Shown here piece by piece: positions 1 through 8,181 of a stretch of 32,893 nt of DNA (its first letter is position 1; the number at the start of each line of letters is the position of its first letter). The stretch is from an uncultured Verrucomicrobiota bacterium (GTDB lineage Bacteria > Verrucomicrobiota > Kiritimatiellia > RFP12 > UBA3636). The notes under the pieces were generated by a model, which ran no database searches, was not told the DNA's origin, and was given only the letters and a program-made list of their open reading frames with translations. The translations under genes were made by a program, and so were the position numbers. The DNA lies in contig CASEAR010000003.1 in NCBI GenBank assembly GCA_949285835.1, forward strand, positions 1 through 32,893, written 5' to 3'.

Positions 1-121
1 GATACCAAAAGTCTGTCCCTAAAAAAATGTTGGACGCCTATCCTGCAATTTACATGCAAAAGATTAGCAGACGCCACACTTGCAATTCACCGGAACGGCG
101 CGGCTGCGCGAAACTTCGTTC

Positions 122-167
122 GTGTGTAAGCACTAATACGCATTAATGTGTGTAAGCACTAATACGC
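122..167. repeat. Perfect 20-bp direct repeat, operator-like
   Basis: The sequence GTGTGTAAGCACTAATACGC occurs at 122-141 and again, without a mismatch, at 148-167, separated by ATTAAT. The centre-to-centre distance is 26 bp, about two and a half helical turns. It lies about 280 bp upstream of the URO-D-like gene. Tandem sites of this kind are usually binding sites for a regulator, but neither the regulator nor the target is identifiable here. It could also control a gene to the left of the window. Confidence 0.6.
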
Positions 168-175
168 TGCAAATG

Positions 176-210
176 CAGTCCGCGGGAGCCCCGCGGGATT
201 CCGCGGACTG
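176..210. repeat. GC-rich inverted repeat (10-bp perfect stem)
   Basis: CAGTCCGCGG at 176-185 is perfectly complementary to CCGCGGACTG at 201-210. The 15-nt loop holds a third CCGCGG at 191-196, so the hexamer occurs three times in 27 bp. No T-run follows on the plus strand, so a simple intrinsic terminator is not supported. It could be an RNA leader element, a terminator remnant of an upstream gene or a protein-binding dyad. It starts only 8 bp after the direct repeat ends. Confidence 0.5.
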
Positions 211-289
211 TGAATGGCAGATGTCTTCTCATGGATTAGCATGCAGCAGGACGGCCGGACTCCAGAATCTTTTTGTTCGACACATAATC

Positions 290-319
290 TTGACTTCTTG
301 CGATTACATGTCCTAGCAT
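290..319 (+). promoter_or_regulatory. Candidate sigma-70-type promoter for the URO-D-like gene
   Basis: TTGACT (290-295) is followed after 18 bp by TAGCAT (314-319). The -35 matches five of six consensus bases and the -10 four of six. A transcript would start near 326 and carry a leader of about 125 nt. Just before the gene, GCCGG (418-422) and CCGGC (429-433) can form a small hairpin abutting the Shine-Dalgarno sequence. The prediction rests on motif similarity alone. Confidence 0.3.
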
Positions 320-449
320 ACGCGTACAGTGGAGGCGGCCGCGCGGCGGGCAGGCGAGATTTCGCTGCAGGCGGCGCGCATTTGGTGTGGTGCGGAAAGG
401 TGATGGATGCGGATGATGCCGGTTGAATCCGGCAGGAAAGGATTCCAAT

Positions 450-1520
450 ATGGGAAATTTGGGTACGTTTGACTGGAACGGGCTCAGCGCGCGCTGGGAG
501 GCATGGCACAACGGCAAGCTGGGGAGCCCGGCGTTCATGATAGATGTAGCACCGCCGCCGGGATCGGTGAAAGTTCCAAGGCACTTCCTTTCTGCATACG
601 ATTTTTCCGTTCCGGCGGGACAAATTCTTGATGAGGTGGAAGCCTATCTCGACGAATGTGTCTATATCGGGGACTCGTATCCGTCACGTTGGCTGAATTT
701 CGGCCCGGGTGTTCTTGCGGCGATGGTCGGAGGAGAAGGCCACAGCTGCGGTGAAAGAACGGTGTGGTTTTCACCGGGAAAATGGGAGGGGTGCGAGGCA
801 TCTGAGATATCCGTGAAGCTGGATCGTGATTCGGTGTGGTTCAGGCGGATAGACGAATTCCTCCACGCGGCCGACAAGCGCGGAGGGCGCATTCACATAG
901 GGTGCACAGACATCGGCGGGACGCTGGACGTTGTAAGTTCCCTGAGGCCGGGAGAGAAGCTTCTTCTAGATTTGTACGACTGTCCGGAAGAAATAAAACG
1001 CCTTATAAGAGAGGTTCATGAGACGTGGTTTGAAGCGTACGGATATTTTTGTTCCGCGATCAGCAACAATCATGGATACAGCGCGTGGGACGGGATATTC
1101 TCCCTTTCTCCGTACTATATGCTTCAGTGTGATTTCTGCTACATGATTTCGCCGGAGATGTTCGGCGAATTTGTGTTGCCGGAGCTTGCGGAATGCTGCA
1201 GGAAGCTGTCGCGGTCGTTTTACCACCTCGATGGCGCCGGCGAACTTCCGCACCTGCCTCAGATTCTATCCATAGAGGAACTGGACGGCATACAGTGGAT
1301 CCCGGGCGCCGGAGCGAAACCGTTTACGGAATGGACAGACATATACCGCATGATCGCCGATGCTGGTAAGAAAATCTGGGTATCGCCGGAAGGAAATTTC
1401 GACGGGGTTTCCCGGCTTATAGATGAAATCGGAAAGCCGGAACTTTTTGTTATACGTGACGGGGTTCCCTACGAACGGGCGGACGAACTTGCCGCTTTCA
1501 TATCGAGATACAGGCCGTAG
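450..1520 (+). CDS. Uroporphyrinogen decarboxylase-like (URO-D superfamily) protein
   Basis: This 356-residue soluble protein has no signal peptide or membrane segment. Its features recall the URO-D/methyltransferase TIM-barrel superfamily: a HIGCTDIGGTLDV stretch around the middle, a long helix after LLLDLYDCPEEIKRLI, and a C-terminal half with YHLDGAGELPHLPQIL followed by LDGIQWIPGAG. Members act as true uroporphyrinogen III decarboxylases or as corrinoid-dependent methyltransferases, and lineages such as Victivallis carry many paralogues of unknown substrate. No other haem gene is nearby, so a role in tetrapyrrole synthesis is unlikely and the substrate is unknown. The ATG at 450 is chosen because AGGAAAGGA (434-442) sits seven bases upstream; an in-frame TTG at 423 lacks such a site. 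The gene appears monocistronic. Confidence 0.6.
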   Translation: MGNLGTFDWNGLSARWEAWHNGKLGSPAFMIDVAPPPGSVKVPRHFLSAYDFSVPAGQILDEVEAYLDECVYIGDSYPSRWLNFGPGVLAAMVGGEGHSCGERTVWFSPGKWEGCEASEISVKLDRDSVWFRRIDEFLHAADKRGGRIHIGCTDIGGTLDVVSSLRPGEKLLLDLYDCPEEIKRLIREVHETWFEAYGYFCSAISNNHGYSAWDGIFSLSPYYMLQCDFCYMISPEMFGEFVLPELAECCRKLSRSFYHLDGAGELPHLPQILSIEELDGIQWIPGAGAKPFTEWTDIYRMIADAGKKIWVSPEGNFDGVSRLIDEIGKPELFVIRDGVPYERADELAAFISRYRP

Positions 1521-2255
1521 ACGTAAAAAGTTCCAGTGCTGAACAGAGAATCCGGCAAGGGAGACGTTTTGCTGTGGGCGCGCTGCGGAAGTCTGGCCGG
1601 ATATGACGCGCCGCCGCTGTCCGCGGTACCGATTCTCTAAGACGGAGACAGCCTCAGGAGGGTGCGCACTGCCAAAGCAAAATGGAGCCGGAAGCGAGGG
1701 AGGATAACGCGGGACGCGTCTATCTGGAGAGTCTCCGCAGAAATCTCGGCCGCGTTTTCGGATTTTCCGGAACCGGCAGTTCGCTGCGCCCCCGGGTAAA
1801 TGCCTTGCGGGCTGTTGTTTCGGCTCATGCCGGAGCGGAAAATCACGGGCCGGCCATCCGCGCCCCGGCTGAATAGAAGACGCAGGCGCATCCGTCATGT
1901 TTACGGCGGCGGGCGATTCACCGGCAAATTCCGTACGAAAAACGGATCGGGCTGCGCTTCCCGGCGCAAGAATCTTACTTGCGGTTGTATGATTCGGACG
2001 GCTTTCCGGGCGGCGAGCATGCTTATGCCGTCCTTTTGACTGATGCGGATACCGGGACGTTTTCCTCGATGGATTGTCCTGTACGCAGAAAGGAGACATA
2101 CGGTTCCGGTGAGCTTTCCTTCTTCCAGAACCGTTTTTTGTACGACCTTACGTTTGCAGGCCTTGCGCGCCTTGCGCGTTGCGCCAAATAGAAAGATACC
2201 GAATGGTTTCGTTTTGGGATGAATCGCCAGAGTGCACGCTATGCGGATTTGATCC
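1521..2255. other. 735-bp gap, possible decayed coding remnants
   Basis: No frame here has a convincing start, ribosome-binding site and protein of family-like composition. The clearest coding-like stretch is an open frame from 1877 to 2191, in which residues such as LRLYDSDGFPGGEHAYAVLL have a normal protein composition. It lacks a plausible start and has a stop at 1874-1876 just upstream. Short open frames at 1682-1876 and 1800-2039 lie in other frames. Together they could be the remains of a frameshifted gene, but I cannot name a parent. A long minus-strand open frame overlaps the URO-D gene and has shadow-like composition. An 8-bp inverted pair (AGAGAATC near 1545, GATTCTCT near 1630) is also present. 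Confidence 0.3.
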
Positions 2256-2284
2256 TTGTTGAAGCTGCGGTATTCTGGTACAAT
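2256..2284 (+). promoter_or_regulatory. Candidate sigma-70-type promoter for the pseudopilus operon
   Basis: TTGTTG (2256-2261) and TACAAT (2279-2284) are separated by 17 bp, the optimal spacing, and the -10 matches five of six consensus bases. Transcription would begin near 2291, about 73 nt before the GspF-like start codon. Apart from this site, gaps in the following gene series are short, so it is the natural promoter for the whole operon. It is supported by motif and position only. Confidence 0.45.
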
Positions 2285-2363
2285 GCATCCAACGTGAATG
2301 ATGGTGTTCCGCCGTCGTCGGGCGTGCTGCGCGGCGGGGCATGAAGAATCGGAGAAAGGTCAT

Positions 2364-3620
2364 ATGCAGGCATTTAACTATGTTGCCATGGACAACAGCG
2401 GCAAGGAGTACCGCGGTGTCATCAATGCGCAGAATCAAGCCGCGGCCATAGCGGAGATAAAGAAGAACAATCTCTTTCCCACCCAGGTGACGCCCGTGGG
2501 TGCCGGCCGCACAGGCGCCGCGCGCAAATCCGGGATGAACATGGAAATAAAGCTTCCGTCATTCCTGAAGCCGAGGGTGAAACCTAAAAATCTGATGGTG
2601 CTTACGCGTCAGCTGGCCACCCTGGTCGATTCCGGACTGCCGTTGCTGCGCGGGCTCAGGATACTTGCCAAGCAGGAGAAAAACGCCACGCTTAAAGACG
2701 CCCTCAACGGGATGAGCGAAGCAGTGGAAGGCGGCGCCACGTTCTCGGAATCTTTGGCGCTGTATCCGAAAATCTTCAACAACCTGTATGTGAACATGGT
2801 CAAGGCCGGAGAGGCCGGAGGCGTGCTTGAGACGGTTCTCAACAGGCTTGCGGAATTCCTCGAAAAGGCGGAGAAGATAAAGAACAAAGTAAAGAGCGCA
2901 ATGACGTATCCTATAGTCGTCATGTGCGTGGCCATCGGCATAACCGGCTTCCTTATGGCCACGGTCATTCCGCAGTTTGAAAAAGTGTTTTCCGACCTGA
3001 TGGAGGGCAAGAGCATGCCAGCGCTCACGCAGTTTGTCATCAACGTGAGCAAAAATTTCACCACGCAGCTTCCGGTTGTCGTCGTAGGTGTGATACTCAT
3101 TGTCATAGTTATACGGCTGTGGTACCGCACGAGCACAGGGCGGTATTACATCGACATGGTAAAGTTGCGCTCGCCGATTTTCGGCGCGCTTGTGCTCAAA
3201 GGCAGCATTTCGCGTTCGACGCGTACGCTTGGTACGCTCATGAGTTCTGGCGTACCTGTGCTTCAGGCGCTCAACATCGTTCGCGACACCGCCGGCAATG
3301 CTGTGATAGCCAAGGTGTTCCAGTCCATACACGACAGCGTGAAGGAAGGCGACAACATGACGCCTTCCATGGAGAGATCGAAGATATTTCCGGCTATGGT
3401 GGTAAGCATGGTGGACGTGGGCGAAGAAACCGGCGCTCTTCCGGACATGCTTGCGCGCGTGGCCAACACGTATGACGACGAAGTCGACGCCGCGGTCGAC
3501 GCCATGACCTCGATCATAGAACCGTTACTCATTGTGTTTCTCGCAGTTGTCGTGGGAACGATAGTGATAGCCATGTTCCAGCCGCTCGTAAGCATCATCG
3601 GCGGACTCAGCACGACATGA
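2364..3620 (+). CDS. gspF: Type II secretion/type IV pilus inner-membrane platform protein (GspF/PilC family)
   Basis: This 418-residue polytopic membrane protein is the platform on which the secretion ATPase drives pseudopilus assembly. It has the two-domain T2SSF layout. A first cytoplasmic domain begins near residue 75 (LMVLTRQLATLVDSGLPLL), followed by a hydrophobic segment near 182-206 and another near 236-252. A second copy of the domain has LGTLMSSGVPVLQAL, and the last membrane helix lies near 383-412 (IIEPLLIVFLAVVVGTIVIA). The length is normal for the family. The ATG at 2364 follows GGAGAAAGG (2351-2359); upstream in-frame codons lack such a site. It is first in a run of pseudopilin genes, 40 bp ahead of the next start. 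The partner ATPase (GspE) and secretin (GspD) are not in this window and must be encoded elsewhere. Confidence 0.93.
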   Translation: MQAFNYVAMDNSGKEYRGVINAQNQAAAIAEIKKNNLFPTQVTPVGAGRTGAARKSGMNMEIKLPSFLKPRVKPKNLMVLTRQLATLVDSGLPLLRGLRILAKQEKNATLKDALNGMSEAVEGGATFSESLALYPKIFNNLYVNMVKAGEAGGVLETVLNRLAEFLEKAEKIKNKVKSAMTYPIVVMCVAIGITGFLMATVIPQFEKVFSDLMEGKSMPALTQFVINVSKNFTTQLPVVVVGVILIVIVIRLWYRTSTGRYYIDMVKLRSPIFGALVLKGSISRSTRTLGTLMSSGVPVLQALNIVRDTAGNAVIAKVFQSIHDSVKEGDNMTPSMERSKIFPAMVVSMVDVGEETGALPDMLARVANTYDDEVDAAVDAMTSIIEPLLIVFLAVVVGTIVIAMFQPLVSIIGGLSTT

Positions 3621-3660
3621 TGCACACAGGCGCGGCTGATTGCGAAAGGAGCAATTATCG

Positions 3661-4506
3661 ATGAAAACAGGCAGAAACGGTTTTACGCTCATAGAGATGC
3701 TCGTGGTTCTGGTGGTAATCGGCATTCTGGCCGGGCTCGTATTCCGGATGATGTCGCTCGCGGGCAAAAGCAACGAAGAGGCAAACACCCATGCTATCCT
3801 TGAGAAGGTTGCCAACGCCATAGAGGCATACCGCGCCGAATACGGACGGTATCCTCCTGTGGCAACGTATCCCGGAAACGAGCAGCCGATGGAGTTTGAG
3901 TACGCCGTCCGCGACGAAGGAAAGTCCGGCGCCAAGTATATGACCGATGCGATAGCTCAGCAGATAATGAACAATTCCCGGACGGAGAACATCTGGAGCA
4001 CCGGACGCGCGTTCACATTCGGCCTGGCGTCGTATTTCTTCCCGAGATACTACTGCCACGGTGCGCAGAGTCCAAAAACATTCTTCAACAATGCGCAGGA
4101 TGCGGAAGACGGCGCATTTTCAGACGACTCCACCAAGATGCTAAACCAGTGGTGGGAGCAGAACAAGCGCACGTCTGGAATGGCCGTCGGAGACCAGATG
4201 CGCGACATGATGGCGGCGCAGAGAATCCTGCCGCATATAGACGCCAAGCTCGACCGCATTGTCGACGATGATATGGATTCTGGCTATTCGTGGAAAGTGT
4301 CGTCCTACGGCATCGCGCACAGGGACGTGGTGCTTCGGGAGTACAACGGCATAGAGTACTACAACAGCATAATAACCTTCCGCGACGGGTGGGACCGTGC
4401 GCTGCATTATTCGAGCAAGCCACCGTACGACAAGTACGAGCTCTGGTCTTCGGGCGCGGATGGGACATCCGGCACAGAAGACGATATATACGCCGGACAG
4501 GAGTGA
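3661..4506 (+). CDS. GspG-like major pseudopilin with long insertion
   Basis: This 281-residue protein has a class III signal. After a short basic leader (MKTGRNG), prepilin peptidase should cut before FTLIEMLVVLVVIGILAG, which has the conserved Glu at position +5. The C-terminus resembles the calcium-site end of GspG: a DGWDRALHY stretch, then LWSSGADGTSGTEDDIY. Mature GspG is usually about 140 residues, so roughly 120 residues are inserted, around 90-210. The ATG at 3661 has AAAGGAG nine bases upstream. It follows gspF directly and is probably a shaft subunit of the pseudopilus. The function of the insertion is unknown. Confidence 0.85.
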   Translation: MKTGRNGFTLIEMLVVLVVIGILAGLVFRMMSLAGKSNEEANTHAILEKVANAIEAYRAEYGRYPPVATYPGNEQPMEFEYAVRDEGKSGAKYMTDAIAQQIMNNSRTENIWSTGRAFTFGLASYFFPRYYCHGAQSPKTFFNNAQDAEDGAFSDDSTKMLNQWWEQNKRTSGMAVGDQMRDMMAAQRILPHIDAKLDRIVDDDMDSGYSWKVSSYGIAHRDVVLREYNGIEYYNSIITFRDGWDRALHYSSKPPYDKYELWSSGADGTSGTEDDIYAGQE

Positions 4507-4542
4507 GCGGAAGCTGGTATTGCGAAGCGAAAGGATTTGCAG

Positions 4543-5295
4543 GTGAGCAGGAGAAATACAGGAAAAGCTTTGTTCAGCAGCGGCGGCTTCACGCTTATTG
4601 AGCTGCTTGTCGTCATTTGCGTTATAGGCATAATCGCCGCGCTGCTGTTTCCAGCGGTGAATGCCGCCCGGCAGCGTGCGTGGAACACGAAGGCGCGGGA
4701 TCTCTGCATACAGGTGGCAAACGCATGGAGTACGCTCCAGATAAACAACCGGCGTTTCCCCAGCACGGATCTTATAAGCTCGCATGCGGGCACCACAAAG
4801 ACCGTAGGCGGAGATATCTGTTTCCAGATGACGCCGGAAGCCTGCTCCCTGCTAAACTGGTGGACTCCCAAGAATCCGCTCCCGAAATTCGACAAAGACA
4901 ATTACGAGAGCTACCTTAAGCGGGTGGGCGTCGATTCCAAAATGTCCTGGAAAGATATCGACGATCTTAAGTGGCCAAACGATTCGTATCTCGAGCGTGA
5001 CTACGATCAGAAGAAGTGGGGCATGATCGCCCCATGGCTCCAGCGCAGAATCAATACCGCTGCGGAGCAGGGCAGTGCGTATTCGGAGGGCGGTCTTTCC
5101 AGCAAGGAACTGGAGGCCGGATGCGTGTGGGTCATCCTCGATACGAACGGCGACGGCAAAATAACGCTTTCAGACAGCCTCGGCCTTGGCACCGCGGCTT
5201 ATGACGAAGACGGCAACTCGCTTGTGCTCAACAAGTCTGCCGTTGCCTGGATATTTTCGGACATAGACAAGAGCAGCGCCCTTACATCGTGGTAA
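4543..5295 (+). CDS. Pseudopilin with an EF-hand/dockerin-like calcium loop
   Basis: This 250-residue type II secretion-type pseudopilin has a cleavage site after SSGG, before FTLIELLVVICVIGIIAALLF, with Glu at +5. The GTG at 4543 is the likely start because AAAGGA ends seven bases before it; a TTG two codons earlier is the alternative. The C-terminal domain carries DTNGDGKITLSD at residues 200-211, a textbook D-x-N-x-D-G-x-I-x-x-x-D calcium loop of the EF-hand/dockerin kind. The same ion is structural in GspG, but GspG uses a different loop. The gene is 36 bp downstream of the previous pseudopilin. Whether it is a major or minor subunit cannot be told from sequence. Confidence 0.82.
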   Translation: MSRRNTGKALFSSGGFTLIELLVVICVIGIIAALLFPAVNAARQRAWNTKARDLCIQVANAWSTLQINNRRFPSTDLISSHAGTTKTVGGDICFQMTPEACSLLNWWTPKNPLPKFDKDNYESYLKRVGVDSKMSWKDIDDLKWPNDSYLERDYDQKKWGMIAPWLQRRINTAAEQGSAYSEGGLSSKELEAGCVWVILDTNGDGKITLSDSLGLGTAAYDEDGNSLVLNKSAVAWIFSDIDKSSALTSW

Positions 5296-5317
5296 GCGCC
5301 TCTCAGGGAGGGATATC

Positions 5318-5983
5318 TTGAAAATACATTGCAAAAACAGGGGAAAATACGGTTTCACGCTTGTGGAGCTGCTTATCGTGGTCGGCATAATCGCCGTGCT
5401 CGTGGGGCTTCTGGGTCCGGCAGTCCTGAAAACGGTCAGGACCGCGGAGCGCAAGAGAAGAGCGGTGGAAAAAGAGACGCTCGAGTCCGCGCTTATGGAG
5501 TACTGGCACGACAACAAGGGCTGGCCTGTGGCCGATCCGCCGTCCAAGGACGGCGCGGATGTGGACGACGATACCGGTGCGATATGGACGTATACAGGCG
5601 ACGATACGAGCAAGGTGTGGGCGCGCCTTCTCGAGAGCGGAGCCGACAGCAATTACAATATCAGGAAACGCGATTACATAGACACGCTTTCCCACAATAC
5701 CGTGAAAAGCTTCACCGACGATCCGGAACGGGATTCGGAATCGGACAATGTGGGAACGATAAGGGACATTGTGAAAAACGGCAAAATCACAAACCCGATA
5801 GTCTACTGGGCGTCTTTCATCGAATGCAAGGAATGTTCGGAATGGAACGACCAGAATTCTTCCACCTGCAAAGCGTGCGGACACAGGTTTGAAAGGGCGG
5901 AGAAGAGAAGAACGGTTCGCGGCGTGCGGCCTTACAAAATTGAGATCGACCTCATGAGCAATACGGTGAAAGTCAGCGAATGA
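5318..5983 (+). CDS. Pseudopilin with a C-terminal zinc-ribbon-like motif
   Basis: This 221-residue prepilin-like protein has a cleavage site after GKYG, before FTLVELLIVVGIIAVLVGLL, with Glu at +5. It probably starts at TTG 5318, preceded by AGGGAGGG. Near its C-terminus are Cys170-x2-Cys173-x10-Cys184-x2-Cys187, the second pair in the context CKACGHRF, which closely matches a zinc-ribbon knuckle. Zinc ribbons are normally cytoplasmic, and this domain should end up in the periplasm or outside, so metal binding or disulphides are both possible. The gene sits in the middle of the pseudopilin series, 22 bp after its neighbour. Confidence 0.82.
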   Translation: MKIHCKNRGKYGFTLVELLIVVGIIAVLVGLLGPAVLKTVRTAERKRRAVEKETLESALMEYWHDNKGWPVADPPSKDGADVDDDTGAIWTYTGDDTSKVWARLLESGADSNYNIRKRDYIDTLSHNTVKSFTDDPERDSESDNVGTIRDIVKNGKITNPIVYWASFIECKECSEWNDQNSSTCKACGHRFERAEKRRTVRGVRPYKIEIDLMSNTVKVSE

Positions 5984-6005
5984 GGCCGTTCCGGAGGGTC
6001 GTAGT

Positions 6006-6869
6006 ATGATATCTAGAAACCGAAAAAAGCGTTCCGGCGGATTTACGCTGCTCGAGCTTATTGCCGTAATGGCCATTATTGTGACGATGGCGCTCGTGGT
6101 GGCCGGCGGCTACAACGGCATAATGCGCGCGATAAACGAGTCGTCGGCAATAAACGCCATGCGCAACACCGCCATGCTCTGCCGGCAGCACGCCGTGCTC
6201 GACAACAGGCGGACTTATTTCCTTGTAACCGGAATAAATAAATATGTCCTCTGCCGCTACGGCGGTAAGGTTTCTGATCTGTCCGGAAAATCCTCTTTCG
6301 AAGTGCCGTACCTCAGCAAATCGGAAAGCGCGTACTGGCTGTTCGACGATTATGCAGACTGGAGCGCCATGGCGGAGTCCTTTACCTCGTCGCAGATGGA
6401 CGAGGACGACATCGATGACATGTTCGACAGCAATTCCGAGAGCGCGTATTCCGGCAACTATATATTCGACTTCGAGGAGTCGGAAGGATGCCGGATAAAA
6501 TATCCCCCGTTCTTCCACGACGGCAACGACTGCTGGGTGCTGGGGCTGGATACAAAGGACGTGAGCGGAAGCCTGTTTGCCCCGGGCAACGAATACGGCT
6601 GGCTGCTGTACGACGAGAAGACGCTGCCCAGAGGGTACGTATTTTCGGACGATCTTTACGACATCGATTCCAGCGGCGATTTCAAGCAGGGAGCGTGCTT
6701 TTATTTCGACCCGGACGGCACCGTCAGTTTTGTGTCAAAAAGCGGAACGGAATCGGAATCCGCGGAGATCACAATAGGGGAGGTCGACCCTTCGTCGCCC
6801 GGCGGCGCAAGCCTGCGCAACGAGCAGACGCTCGAAATAAAGCACGATGGGAAAATGACGGTCAAGTAA
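6006..6869 (+). CDS. GspH-like minor pseudopilin
   Basis: This 287-residue protein has a basic leader (ISRNRKKRSGG) cut before FTLLELIAVMAIIVTMALVVAG, with Glu at +5. A following INESSAINAMRNTAMLCRQHAVLDNRRTYF region resembles the helix-to-strand junction of GspH/FimT pseudopilins. In the canonical complex GspH joins shaft and tip. The body is longer than the usual 160-200 residues and rich in Asp, Glu and Ser. The ATG at 6006 has GGAGGG (5992-5998) upstream. The assignment to the H subtype is by general pattern and gene order and is less certain than membership of the pseudopilin family. Confidence 0.8.
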   Translation: MISRNRKKRSGGFTLLELIAVMAIIVTMALVVAGGYNGIMRAINESSAINAMRNTAMLCRQHAVLDNRRTYFLVTGINKYVLCRYGGKVSDLSGKSSFEVPYLSKSESAYWLFDDYADWSAMAESFTSSQMDEDDIDDMFDSNSESAYSGNYIFDFEESEGCRIKYPPFFHDGNDCWVLGLDTKDVSGSLFAPGNEYGWLLYDEKTLPRGYVFSDDLYDIDSSGDFKQGACFYFDPDGTVSFVSKSGTESESAEITIGEVDPSSPGGASLRNEQTLEIKHDGKMTVK

Positions 6870-6887
6870 ACGGAAGAGTGGCGCGAT

Positions 6888-7478
6888 ATGTCGTTTCGAA
6901 AAGGTTTTTCTCTCATAGAAGTGAATATGGCGATATTGATCGCCGCCGGAGGAATGCTGACGCTGTTCTCTCTGTTCCCGGGAGGTTTGAGACAGAGCAC
7001 GCAGGCCAGCGAGGATCTTTATCAGTCCACGTACGCCGCGTCGGCGTTTGAAGCCATAAGCGCGAACGCGAAACGTATAATGGATATCACTGTGTGGAAC
7101 GGTACCAGCGACAACGATATACAAACGTTCTGGAAAGAAGTGACGCGCGGAACCGGCATCTCAAGCACCCTCGGCACAGTGACGCAGCTGAGCAAAACGT
7201 CGCAGATGTATCTTGACCTCAGAGACGGATCAAACCCTGCGAATATACGCTACGCCGGTACGGATATAGACAAGTCGTCGTCGAGCGGCGACATCCTGCT
7301 CCCGGAGCAGTATCTGTTCCGCATTTTCAAAATCCCTGCCGATACAGATAAGGGTATTCCGGCAAGGTATAAGATTTCATTCGTATGCACAGACCAGAAA
7401 TCGCCGTCGCTTTTCCATGCCAATCCAATATACAGCATGGAATTCTACTTCATGGGCAAGCCGTGGATGGTCTGGTAG
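6888..7478 (+). CDS. GspI/PilV-like minor pseudopilin
   Basis: This 196-residue protein has a very short leader, MSFRKG, followed by FSLIEVNMAILIAAGGMLTLFSLFPGGL. The FSLIEV start with Glu at +5 and the adjoining residues are typical of the GspI/PilV group of minor pseudopilins, which initiate assembly at the tip. The start is fixed by the short leader; GGAAGAG lies just upstream at 6871. It is 18 bp from the previous gene and 26 bp from the next, so it is part of the same transcript. Nothing in the remainder identifies a special activity. Confidence 0.8.
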   Translation: MSFRKGFSLIEVNMAILIAAGGMLTLFSLFPGGLRQSTQASEDLYQSTYAASAFEAISANAKRIMDITVWNGTSDNDIQTFWKEVTRGTGISSTLGTVTQLSKTSQMYLDLRDGSNPANIRYAGTDIDKSSSSGDILLPEQYLFRIFKIPADTDKGIPARYKISFVCTDQKSPSLFHANPIYSMEFYFMGKPWMVW

Positions 7479-7504
7479 TGCGCGCTTTGGGAACAGGTTG
7501 ACAA

Positions 7505-8176
7505 ATGAAGCAGAACGGAAAAAACGGTTTTTCTCTCATAGAGGTTCTTGTCGCCACATCAATCCTCCTGATTATAGTGGTAATGATAGGCGACATATTC
7601 AATCGCAGTTCCTCCGCGTGGGATTCCGGCTACGCAAGGGCGGAAGGCGGCATGATTGTGCGCGGCGTGCTCGGCACGATCCAGAGGGAGCTTTCTTCCG
7701 CGGTGGATGGCAGGCTTTTCGGAATGTCGGATCCGATACAGGTGTCGGGTTCCAGCGTGTCGTTTTTCTGTTTCAAAACATCGGAAAAAAACGAACGGGA
7801 ACTTCATAAAGTGGAGTTTCGCTGGACGGGTTCCGAAATGAAACGTTCGGACACCCGCTACAAAAACAGCGGCGGATCATGGACACCTGACGGAGGTGCG
7901 ACCGATTCCGTGCTCTACTCCGAGGAGTCCGACACCGCCAACAAAACGTATTATTCCGCCGTTTTCAAGTTCGAAAAGGCTTCAATGAACGACAGGGAGA
8001 GCGACTATGACCTCAACGACAACGGGGATCAGATAGTCTGGAACATCCCGTATTTAACTGTCACGGTAGAACTTACGAGAACGGGACACTTTACAGGCGT
8101 GGAAGCGATATCCCTCGGTCCAAACGGCAAATGGGACGGTGAAGGCGGAGAAGGGGACGACATAATTTCGAGGTAA
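7505..8176 (+). CDS. GspJ/PilW-like minor pseudopilin
   Basis: This 223-residue prepilin-like protein has the leader MKQNGKNG before FSLIEVLVATSILLIIVVMIG, with Glu at +5. The stretch FNRSSSAWDSGYARAEGGMIVRGVLGTIQRELSSA is like the amphipathic helix of GspJ/PilW proteins, whose helices carry R-x-x-L-x-x-I-x-R-E-L patterns. The C-terminus ends in an acidic, glycine-rich run (GEGGEGDDIISR) that recalls the GspG calcium-site tail, so subtype assignment is tentative. In canonical systems GspI, J and K form the tip complex, and here the three types occur in that general order. Confidence 0.78.
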   Translation: MKQNGKNGFSLIEVLVATSILLIIVVMIGDIFNRSSSAWDSGYARAEGGMIVRGVLGTIQRELSSAVDGRLFGMSDPIQVSGSSVSFFCFKTSEKNERELHKVEFRWTGSEMKRSDTRYKNSGGSWTPDGGATDSVLYSEESDTANKTYYSAVFKFEKASMNDRESDYDLNDNGDQIVWNIPYLTVTVELTRTGHFTGVEAISLGPNGKWDGEGGEGDDIISR

Positions 8177-8181
8177 CAGGC

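Noticed and set aside
1266..2099. A 277-codon minus-strand open frame
   Set aside because: It overlaps the 3' part of the URO-D-like gene antisense and is rich in Arg, Pro and Ser, typical of shadows in high-G+C DNA.
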